Notes under the pieces: model-generated
Database searches by the model: none
Told to the model about the DNA's origin: nothing
Seen by the model: the letters and a program-made list of their open reading frames with translations, nothing else
Position numbers and translations under genes: made by a program
Source: Chloroflexota bacterium
GTDB taxonomy: Bacteria > Chloroflexota > Limnocylindria > QHBO01
Direction of reading: 5' to 3'
Length of the DNA: 17,167 nt
Assembly (NCBI GenBank): GCA_031177555.1
Contig: JAPSGM010000012.1
Location: forward strand, 1-17,167
Part shown: one piece after another, positions 8,232-14,849 of the stretch
Layout of the letters: each line of letters begins with the position of its first letter
Numbering within the stretch: the stretch's first letter is position 1

Positions 8232-9314
8232 ATGAACGATTCCAGGACCCCGGTCCGCCTGCGAGTGGACGACTTCGACTACCGCCTGCCCGCGGACGCG
8301 ATCGCGCAGACGCCGGCGGAACCGCGCGACGCGTCGCGCCTGCTCGTGCTCGACCGGGCCGCATCCTCGCCGGGGCGCCCGGCGCTGCGCCACCGCGCCT
8401 TCCGCGAGGTGGGGGAGGAGCTGCGGCCGAACGACCTGCTCGTGGTCAACGACTCGCGGGTCATCCCGGCCCGGATGGCCGCGCACCGCGACACCGGCGG
8501 CGGGGCCGAGGTGCTCGTCCTGCGGCCCATGGACGACGGCTCCGGACGCTGGGAGGCGCTGGTCCGCCCGTCGCGCCGCATCGAGATCGGCGACCGCGTC
8601 CGCCTGCGTTCGGGCGACCTGGTCGAGGTGGGGGAGCGGCTGGGCCAGGGGACGCGCGCCATCCGATTTTTCCGCGATCCGCTGGGCGTCATGGCCGCCG
8701 CCGGCGAGATGCCGCTGCCGCCCTACATCCACGACCGCTCCTCGCCGCCGGAGCGCTACCAGACCGTCTACGCGCGGCCGCCCGGCAGCGCCGCCGCCCC
8801 GACCGCCGGGCTGCATTTCACCCCGGAGCTGCTTCAGCGCCTGGCGGGCGACGGCGTGAAGCGCGCCACGCTCACGCTGCACGTCGGGCTGGATACCTTC
8901 CGGCCGCTCGAGGGGCAGTACGTCGACGAGCATGCCATCCACCGTGAGTGGTACGAGATCCCGGCGGCCACGCGGCGAGCCACGTCCGCCGCGAGGGGCG
9001 CCGGCGGCCGGGTGGTGGCGGTCGGCACCACCGGCGTCCGCGTGCTGGAGACCGCCGCGCAGCGCCGCGCGGCGCGCGGCTGGACCGACCTGTACATCAC
9101 CCCGCCGCACGATTTCGTGGCGGTCGATGCGCTGGTGACCAACTTCCACCTGCCCCGCAGCTCGCTGCTGCTGCTGGTCACCGCGTTCGTGCAGGCGGGC
9201 ATGCCGGGGGCCAGCGCCTTCGAGGCGAGGGACACCCTGCTGGCGGCGTACCGCGCGGCGCTGGGCCAGGGCTACCGCTTCTTCAGCTTCGGCGACGCGA
9301 TGCTGATCCTGTGA
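8232..9314 (+). CDS. queA: S-adenosylmethionine:tRNA ribosyltransferase-isomerase QueA
   Basis: QueA transfers and isomerises the ribosyl group of S-adenosylmethionine onto preQ1 at position 34 of tRNAs with GUN anticodons, giving epoxyqueuosine. The 360 residues show the family pattern: DFDYRLPADAIAQTPAEPRD (13-32), SRLLVLDR, NDSRVIPARM (73-82), LPPYIH, APTAGLHFT (about 188-196), LHVGLDTFRP, VGTTGVRVLE, TNFHLPRSSLLLLVTAF and a final YRFFSFGDAMLI. The length is typical. ATG at 8232 is 14 nt after the terminator and has no clear Shine-Dalgarno. The partner enzyme gene tgt lies about 770 nt downstream beyond one unrelated minus-strand gene, whereas the two are adjacent in many bacteria. Confidence 0.97.
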   Translation: MNDSRTPVRLRVDDFDYRLPADAIAQTPAEPRDASRLLVLDRAASSPGRPALRHRAFREVGEELRPNDLLVVNDSRVIPARMAAHRDTGGGAEVLVLRPMDDGSGRWEALVRPSRRIEIGDRVRLRSGDLVEVGERLGQGTRAIRFFRDPLGVMAAAGEMPLPPYIHDRSSPPERYQTVYARPPGSAAAPTAGLHFTPELLQRLAGDGVKRATLTLHVGLDTFRPLEGQYVDEHAIHREWYEIPAATRRATSAARGAGGRVVAVGTTGVRVLETAAQRRAARGWTDLYITPPHDFVAVDALVTNFHLPRSSLLLLVTAFVQAGMPGASAFEARDTLLAAYRAALGQGYRFFSFGDAMLIL

Positions 9315-9325
9315 GGCGCCGCTCG

Positions 9326-9340
9326 GCCGGCTCGCCCGGC
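9326..9340. terminator. Small hairpin between convergent genes
   Basis: GCCGG-CTCGC-CCGGC forms a 5-bp stem in the 25 nt between the queA stop and the stop of the convergent minus-strand gene. It could act in both directions but has no T-run on either strand. The call is weak. Confidence 0.25.
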
Positions 9341-10047
9341 TAGCGCAGGCCCAGGCGTCGCGCCAGGTCCCGCGTCCGCTCGTCCCCCGGCCCCGCTTCG
9401 CGATCGAGGCCCGGCTCGGTACGAGTCGGCGGTGGCAGGGCCTCCGGGCCGTCCGGGAACGTGACGACCACCTCCTCGTCGGGCGGCCCTCCGTCCTGGG
9501 GCCCCAACCGCGCGTCGGGCTCGGTGAAGGCGGCCTCTTCGCCGCGGTCTCCGGCCTCTGTGGCGGCAGGACCGACGGCAGGGCGCGCAGCGGGAGCGGA
9601 TCCTTCCGCGGGCGCCTCGGCGGCCCCCGCCGGCTCGGCCATGACCGAGCAGGCGGCCGCGAACTGCGTCAGTGCACGACCCAGCTCGGGCGTGTCCGCC
9701 ACGGTGTCCAGGGCCGGGCGCGCCAGGCGCAGGCGCCATCGGCTCTGGTGCTCGTGGGCCCACAGCCGGAAGGTCTCGCCGCGCAGGTCGACGCCGTCCA
9801 CGGCCTGCCACGGGTAGAGGCGCACGCTGAGGCTGTAGCGGGCAGTCGACCCGCGGGGAGCGTACCAGCCGTCGACCAGCCCGACCTCGGTCACCACCAG
9901 GATCCGGCGCTCATCGTCCTCGCGGCCTGACGCGGTGGCGTAGATCGCCACGTCGTCCACGCCCAGCGCGTCGAGGTGAAGGCGCACCCACTCGCGAAGC
10001 TCGTCATTGAGGTATGGGTTGCGGGGCCAATCAGCCAATCGGACCAT
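9340..10047 (-). CDS. Uncharacterised protein with a disordered acidic Pro/Ala-rich C-terminus
   Basis: This 235-residue protein was not assigned to a family. Residues 1-135 look folded: a helical start (NDELREWVRLHLDALGV), then alternating strand-like stretches (RRILVVTEVGLVDGWY, ARYSLSVRLYPWQAVDGVDL, TFRLWAHEH, RWRLRLARP) and a short helix. This could be a PH-like beta barrel, but that is a guess. Residues 136-235 are rich in Ala, Pro, Glu, Asp and Gly, surely disordered, ending in a basic RTRDLARRLGLR. There is no signal peptide or membrane segment. ATG at 10047 is chosen because AGGAGG lies 5 nt upstream (10053-10058); the alternative ATG at 10068 lacks one. It is convergent with queA, divergent from tgt, and interrupts an otherwise common queA-tgt pair. 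Confidence 0.75.
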   Translation of the reverse strand: MVRLADWPRNPYLNDELREWVRLHLDALGVDDVAIYATASGREDDERRILVVTEVGLVDGWYAPRGSTARYSLSVRLYPWQAVDGVDLRGETFRLWAHEHQSRWRLRLARPALDTVADTPELGRALTQFAAACSVMAEPAGAAEAPAEGSAPAARPAVGPAATEAGDRGEEAAFTEPDARLGPQDGGPPDEEVVVTFPDGPEALPPPTRTEPGLDREAGPGDERTRDLARRLGLR

Positions 10048-10068
10048 GCGATCCTCCTGCCGGGCCAT

Positions 10069-10078
10069 AGCCTATCCT
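10069..10078. promoter_or_regulatory. Overlapping divergent -10 elements for tgt and the uncharacterised gene
   Basis: AGCCTATCCT reads TATCCT on the plus strand (10073-10078), 6 nt before the GTG at 10085, and TAGGCT on the minus strand (10074-10069). The two share the TA at 10073-10074. The minus-strand start would fall near 10062, inside the alternative ATG at 10068 but upstream of the Shine-Dalgarno for ATG 10047, which supports the chosen start of that gene. Confidence 0.4.
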
Positions 10079-10084
10079 CTCGCG

Positions 10085-11266
10085 GTGACCCCGGCCACCC
10101 GTGGGACAGGCACCATGGCCCCGATCTCCTTCGAATTCCAGGCGGCTCCGGTGGGCCGCGCCCGCCTCGGTCGGCTGGCCACGCCGCACGGGGTGATCGA
10201 CACGCCGCAGTTCATGCCGGTCGGCACGCAGGCCACCGTGAAGAGCCTGACGCCGGGCGACCTGCGGGCCGCCGGGACGCAGATCATCCTGGGCAACGCG
10301 TATCACCTGTCGCTGCGGCCCGGCCACGAGCGCATCGCGCAGCTCGGCGGGCTGCATCGGTTCATGGGCTGGAATGGCCCGATCCTGACCGACTCCGGCG
10401 GGTTCCAGGTCTTCAGCCTTGCCCACCTCGGCAGCGTGGACGACGACGGCGTCACGTTCGCCAGCCACCTGGACGGGTCGCCGCACCGCCTGACGCCGGA
10501 ACGCGCCGTCGAGATCCAGGAGGCGCTCGGCGGCGACATCGCCATGGCCTTCGACCAGCTCGTCGACCCGGGCCGGCCTCCTGCGGACGTCGAGCGCGCG
10601 CTGGATCGGACGCACGCCTGGGCCGCGCGCTGCCTGGCGGCGCGGCGCCGGCCCGACCAGGCGCTGTTCGGGATCATCCAGGGCGGCGTCGACGCCGAGC
10701 TGCGGCGCCGCAGCGCGCGCACGATCGCGGCGCTGCCGTTCGACGGCATCGCCATCGGCGGCCTGTCGGTGGGGGAGAGCAAGGCCGAGATGGCGGCCAC
10801 CCTCGACGTGGTGGCGGAGGAGCTGTCGGGCGACCGTCGGGTTCGCTACCTGATGGGGGTGGGCTCGCCGGCGGACTTCTTCGTGGCCGTGGAGCGCGGC
10901 GTCGACCTGTTCGACTGCGTGCTGCCCACCCGCGTGGCGCGCAACGGCCAGGTCTGGACCGACGCCGGCAGGCTCAACCTGCGCAATGCGCGGTTCGCCG
11001 CCGACCCCGCGCCGATCGACCCGGAGTGCGCCTGCGAGGCCTGCCGGAACCACTCGCGCGCCTACCTGGCGCACCTGTTCCGGGCCGAGGAGCTGCTCGC
11101 ATATCGCCTCGCCTCGCTCCATAACGTCACCTATACTCTCGACCTGATGCGACGCCTTCGGGCCGCGCTGGCGGACGGGAGCTACGCATCGCTGCGGAAG
11201 GTCGTCACGGAGCAGTACGCAAGCACCGGTGCGGGGTCCGGTAAGCCGCCGATAACGGACCGATAA
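10085..11266 (+). CDS. tgt: tRNA-guanine transglycosylase Tgt
   Basis: Tgt exchanges guanine 34 of GUN-anticodon tRNAs for preQ1, the step before QueA. Numbered from the ATG at 10115, motifs are PQFMPVGTQATVK (31-43), ILGNAYHL (58-65), LTDSGGFQVFSL (91-102; D93), IIQGG (187-191), GLSVGES (216-222), RYLMGVGSP (244-252), FDCVLPTR (266-273; catalytic Asp) and the zinc site C305, C307, C310, H336. The usual DEC near the base-binding pocket reads DQL here (D147-Q148-L149). GTG 10085 is 6 nt after TATCCT and suits a leaderless message. ATG 10115 fits the classic N-terminus (ISFEF follows) but has only a weak ribosome site, so the first ten residues are uncertain. Confidence 0.95.
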   Translation: MTPATRGTGTMAPISFEFQAAPVGRARLGRLATPHGVIDTPQFMPVGTQATVKSLTPGDLRAAGTQIILGNAYHLSLRPGHERIAQLGGLHRFMGWNGPILTDSGGFQVFSLAHLGSVDDDGVTFASHLDGSPHRLTPERAVEIQEALGGDIAMAFDQLVDPGRPPADVERALDRTHAWAARCLAARRRPDQALFGIIQGGVDAELRRRSARTIAALPFDGIAIGGLSVGESKAEMAATLDVVAEELSGDRRVRYLMGVGSPADFFVAVERGVDLFDCVLPTRVARNGQVWTDAGRLNLRNARFAADPAPIDPECACEACRNHSRAYLAHLFRAEELLAYRLASLHNVTYTLDLMRRLRAALADGSYASLRKVVTEQYASTGAGSGKPPITDR

Positions 11267-11311
11267 GGCCCGATCCGGCAGCCTATCGGTGTACCTCGAC
11301 CGGCAGATCGG
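11249..11311 (+). repeat. Cluster of CCGAT/ATCGG repeats between tgt and the recA unit
   Basis: Three head-to-tail units starting CCGAT occur at 11249, 11260 and 11270 (spacing 11 and 10 nt). They are followed by inverted copies ATCGG at 11285 and 11307. CCGAT-N10-ATCGG (11270-11289) is a perfect dyad, and CCGGCAG is directly repeated at 11275 and 11300. The cluster spans the tgt stop and the leader of the next gene. It may be an operator or a weak terminator; no established motif was recognised. Confidence 0.35.
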
Positions 11312-11324
11312 AGGTCTGCTGAAG

Positions 11325-11498
11325 ATGGCGAAGGGCAGGGATCGACCGCGTCACCAGGAGAAGCGCAAGCCGAAGGCCAAGGCGCACAAGGTCCCGCCGG
11401 TGTCGGCCTATGAGCCGCCGATGTCGGTCGAGGTGATCAAGCCGAAGCGCAAGCCGCGAAGCGAGCCCGGCGAGCAGGAGCCCGGCACGGAGGAATGA
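11325..11498 (+). CDS. Small basic protein of unknown function
   Basis: A 57-residue protein beginning MAKGRDRPRHQEKRKPKAK. It is rich in Lys and Arg in the first half and again near KPKRKPR, with an acidic tail. It has no hydrophobic core and is probably disordered or nucleic-acid binding. ATG at 11325 is preceded by GGAGGT (11310-11315) with 9-nt spacing, which decides against the upstream GTG at 11289. It lies 43 nt before recA and is probably on the same transcript. Family not recognised; the start signal and position support a real gene. Confidence 0.65.
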   Translation: MAKGRDRPRHQEKRKPKAKAHKVPPVSAYEPPMSVEVIKPKRKPRSEPGEQEPGTEE

Positions 11499-11541
11499 GC
11501 TGACCGCCGCCGGGAGCAGTAGAGAAGGAGCCCACCAGACC

Positions 11542-12612
<1,071 letters not shown>

Positions 12613-12620
12613 CGGCCCGC

Positions 12621-13181
12621 ATGCCTCGCCGCCGGCCACGCGCCGCCCCCGAACCGCCGGACGCCGAGGCGGCGATGGAGATCGCCGTCCGCTTCCTGGC
12701 CACGCGGCCGCGCACCCGCCGCGAGGTGGAGCGGCGCCTGCAGCGCGCCGGCGCCGACGCCGAGGTGACCGCCGCCACCCTGCAGCGGCTCGAGCAGCTG
12801 GGCTACGTGGACGACGCGGCCTTCGTCCGCTGGTGGGGGGAGCAGCGGGACCGCCACGCCCCGCGCGGACGGCGCATGCTCGAGGCCGAGCTGCGTTCGC
12901 GGGGCGTTGGTCGCGACGCGATCGAGGCCTTCCGCGAGACCTGGGAGGACCCCGACCGCGCCCCGGGCGAGGAGTCGCTGCCCGCCACGGACGCCGAGCG
13001 CGCCGCCGTCGCACTGGAGCGCCACCTGCGCGGCCGCCCGGTGCCCGACGATCCCAGGGCGCTGCAGCGCCTGGGGATGTTCCTGATGCGCCGCGGGTTC
13101 GATGCGGAGACGGTCCGCTCCACGCTGCGCGACGCCGACGCCCGGGCCGGAGGCGACGTGGGCGCCGAAGGCGAACTCTGA
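12621..13181 (+). CDS. recX: Regulatory protein RecX
   Basis: RecX binds within the RecA filament groove and limits RecA activity. This 186-residue protein is mostly helical and carries the RecX repeat pattern: an AMEIAVRFLATRPRTRREVE helix pair (about 17-36), LQRLEQLGYVDDAAFVRWW (about 53-71), the RGRRMLEAELRSRGV segment, and a second repeat near the C-terminus (LGMFLMRRGFDAETVRSTL). An Asp/Glu/Ala-rich insert separates the repeats. The ATG at 12621 is 8 nt after the recA stop, so co-transcription and coupling are likely. There is no distinct Shine-Dalgarno. Position after recA and the GYVDD motif make the call secure. Confidence 0.9.
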   Translation: MPRRRPRAAPEPPDAEAAMEIAVRFLATRPRTRREVERRLQRAGADAEVTAATLQRLEQLGYVDDAAFVRWWGEQRDRHAPRGRRMLEAELRSRGVGRDAIEAFRETWEDPDRAPGEESLPATDAERAAVALERHLRGRPVPDDPRALQRLGMFLMRRGFDAETVRSTLRDADARAGGDVGAEGEL

Positions 13182-13187
13182 ACCGGC

Positions 13188-13193
13188 TATCGT
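13188..13193 (+). promoter_or_regulatory. -10 element, putative leaderless start of the DUF1801 gene
   Basis: TATCGT ends 6 nt before the ATG at 13200. There is no Shine-Dalgarno and no clear -35. The same TANNNT-N6 spacing is seen at other starts in this window. Confidence 0.35.
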
Positions 13194-13199
13194 GACGCG

Positions 13200-13675
13200 A
13201 TGACGGTGCAAGCCCAGTCGCCCGAGGAGTACATCGAGTCCCTGCCCGAGGAGCGTGGCGAGGCGGTGCGGATCGTCCGCGACGTGATCCGGCGCAACCT
13301 CCCGCCCGGATACGAGGAGGGCATGCAGTACGGCCTGATCGGCTGGTACGTCCCGCTGGAGCACTTCCCGGACACGTACAACGGGCAGCCGCTGGCCCTG
13401 GGCCGGGCTGGCCAGCCGGAAGAACTACATCAGCCTTTACCTGAACTCGGTGTACGGCGATCGCAACACCGAGCGCTGGTTCAGGGACCGATACGCCGCC
13501 AGCGGCAAGAAGCTTGACATGGGCAAGAGCTGCGTCCGGTTCCGGAAGGCTGGAGGACGTCCCGCTGGACGCCATCGGGGAGACCCTCGCGCGCGCCGAC
13601 CTGGACACGTACCTCGACCACTACCGCGCCGCCCGCGGCTCATCGCGGCGCACGCGCGCCGCCAGCTCCGCCTAG
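13200..13675 (+). pseudogene. DUF1801 (YdhG/iron-chaperone-like) gene broken by two single-base insertions
   Basis: The gene starts normally (PEEYIESLPEER, GYEEGMQYGLIGWYVPLEHF, DTYNGQPLA), then leaves frame at CCC 13396-13398. It continues one frame over (WAGLASRKNYISLYLNSVYG, SGKKLDMGKSCVRF) and leaves frame again at GG 13548-13549. It finishes in the third frame (EDVPLDAIGETLAR) at TAG 13673-13675. Removing one C and one G restores a continuous 157-residue DUF1801 protein, the family's normal length. Family role is poorly defined; members include Fra/YdhG-type proteins linked to iron handling. Both changes are one-base insertions in short runs, which fits either recent decay or assembly/read error. 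The intact codon pattern on both sides argues the loss, if real, is recent. The LLM gene starts 7 nt later. Confidence 0.85.
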
Positions 13676-13682
13676 GCACGCC

Positions 13683-14633
13683 GTGCGCCTGGCGCTGATG
13701 ACGGAGCCCCAGCAGGGGCTCACCTACGAGGAGATCCTGGCGGCGGCGCGCGCGGCCGAGGAGGCAGGGCTGGAGGCGCTCTTCCGCTCCGACCACTACG
13801 CGAGCTTTCCGGGGCCTGCCGGCCAGCCCACGACCGACGCCTGGTCCACGCTCGCCGGCCTGGCGCGCGACACGACGCGGATCAGGCTCGGCTCCCTCGT
13901 CTCGCCCGTCACGTTCCGCATCCCCGGCGTCTTCGCCAAGCAGATCGCCACGGTGAACGAGATGAGCGGCGGGCGCATCGAGGTCGGCATGGGTGCGGGC
14001 TGGAATCACGAGGAGCACCGGCAGCTCGGGATCCCGTTCCCGCCGCTCGGCGTGCGCTACGACATGCTGGAGGAGGCGCTGGCCATCGTCCACGGACTGT
14101 GGACGAAAGGCGACGGCTGGCGCTTCGCCGGCGCCCGCTGGCGGGTCGAGGGCTCGCGGTTCATGCCGCGGCCCGAGCAGCCCGGACGCCGGCACCCGCC
14201 GCTCATCCTGGGTGGCGAGGGCGGTCCCCGGCTGGCACGCCTGGTGGCCACCTACGCCGACGAGTTCAACCTGGTGTCGGCCAGCCCGTCGAAGGCGCGC
14301 GAGGCGTACCGGCGCATCGATGCCGCCTGCGAGGCGCTCGGCCGCGACCCGGGCGAGGTGACGCGCTCGGCGATGACCGGCGTCCTCGTCGCCGAGACCG
14401 AGGGAGAGCTGCGGGACCGGATGCGCCGGCAGCTGGAGATGACCGGCCACGGCGACGTGGACGCATCGGCCTGGCTGGAGGAGCGTCGCACGCGATGGGT
14501 GATGGGCACCCTGGACCAGGCCGCCGAGCGGCTGGACCGCTTCGCCGAGGCGGGCGTGCAGCGGGTGATGCTGCAGGACTTTCTGCCGCGCGACCTGGAC
14601 ATGGTGCGCCTGCTGCCGCGCCTCGTCGCCTGA
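13683..14633 (+). CDS. LLM-class flavin/F420-dependent oxidoreductase
   Basis: A 316-residue luciferase-like monooxygenase-fold protein, probably using F420 or FMN for hydride transfer; the substrate is not deducible. Evidence is the ordered family pattern: AAEEAGLEALFRSDHY (24-39), LAGLARDTTRIRLGSLVSPV (57-76), TFRIPGVFAKQIATVNEMSGGRIEVGMGAG (77-106, read in parts), HxQLGIPFPPLGVRYDMLEEAL, PPLILGGEGGPRLARLVATYADEFN and the C-terminal FAEAGVQRVML. GTG at 13683 is the first start ahead of the first beta strand (RLALMTEP). It follows the broken DUF1801 gene by 7 nt and probably depends on the same transcript. The use of F420 rather than FMN is inferred from similar GC-rich bacteria. Confidence 0.88.
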   Translation: MRLALMTEPQQGLTYEEILAAARAAEEAGLEALFRSDHYASFPGPAGQPTTDAWSTLAGLARDTTRIRLGSLVSPVTFRIPGVFAKQIATVNEMSGGRIEVGMGAGWNHEEHRQLGIPFPPLGVRYDMLEEALAIVHGLWTKGDGWRFAGARWRVEGSRFMPRPEQPGRRHPPLILGGEGGPRLARLVATYADEFNLVSASPSKAREAYRRIDAACEALGRDPGEVTRSAMTGVLVAETEGELRDRMRRQLEMTGHGDVDASAWLEERRTRWVMGTLDQAAERLDRFAEAGVQRVMLQDFLPRDLDMVRLLPRLVA

Positions 14634-14634
14634 G

Positions 14635-14649
14635 CCCCGGTCACCGGGG
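14635..14649 (+). terminator. Weak hairpin after the LLM oxidoreductase gene
   Basis: CCCCGG-TCA-CCGGGG forms a perfect 6-bp stem one base after the stop codon. It has no T-run, so it is a candidate terminator only. Confidence 0.4.
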
Positions 14650-14681
14650 GGTGCCCGAGGGTCGGCCACACAGAGTTGGGG

Positions 14682-14687
14682 TACACT
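14682..14687 (+). promoter_or_regulatory. Candidate rny -10 element
   Basis: TACACT is the best -10 match between the LLM gene and rny. Transcription from it would begin near 14694 and leave a leader of about 155 nt. No clear -35 was found. Confidence 0.35.
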
Positions 14688-14789
14688 CGCAACGGGTTTA
14701 CGCGGGCTTGAGGCTCGGGCCGACCGGCGGTCTCGTTCCGGCGGCGACCCTCGCCCGTGGCGACCCGCGATACGACGCATGACACACCA

Positions 14790-14811
14790 GCGTTCGTCCC
14801 GTGACGGACGC
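14790..14811 (+). promoter_or_regulatory. Stem-loop in the rny leader
   Basis: GCGTTCGTC (14790-14798) pairs with GACGGACGC (14803-14811) over 9 bp with one U-G pair and a CCGT loop, 38 nt before the rny start codon. It is a possible control or processing element in the mRNA of an endoribonuclease. Confidence 0.4.
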
Positions 14812-14827
14812 CACAGACGCCCATACG

Positions 14828-14848
14828 GGCTCCAGCCACGGAGGAGCC
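14828..14848 (+). promoter_or_regulatory. Hairpin masking the rny Shine-Dalgarno
   Basis: GGCTCC (14828-14833) pairs perfectly with GGAGCC (14843-14848). The ribosome site GGAGGAG (14840-14846) lies partly within the 3' arm, and the ATG follows at 14850. Formation of the stem would reduce rny translation. The pairing is seen; the regulatory role is inferred. Confidence 0.45.
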
Positions 14849-14849
14849 G

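Noticed and set aside
11499..11541. LexA box directly upstream of recA
   Set aside because: No GAAC-N4-GTTC-like sequence occurs there; only a Shine-Dalgarno region is visible.
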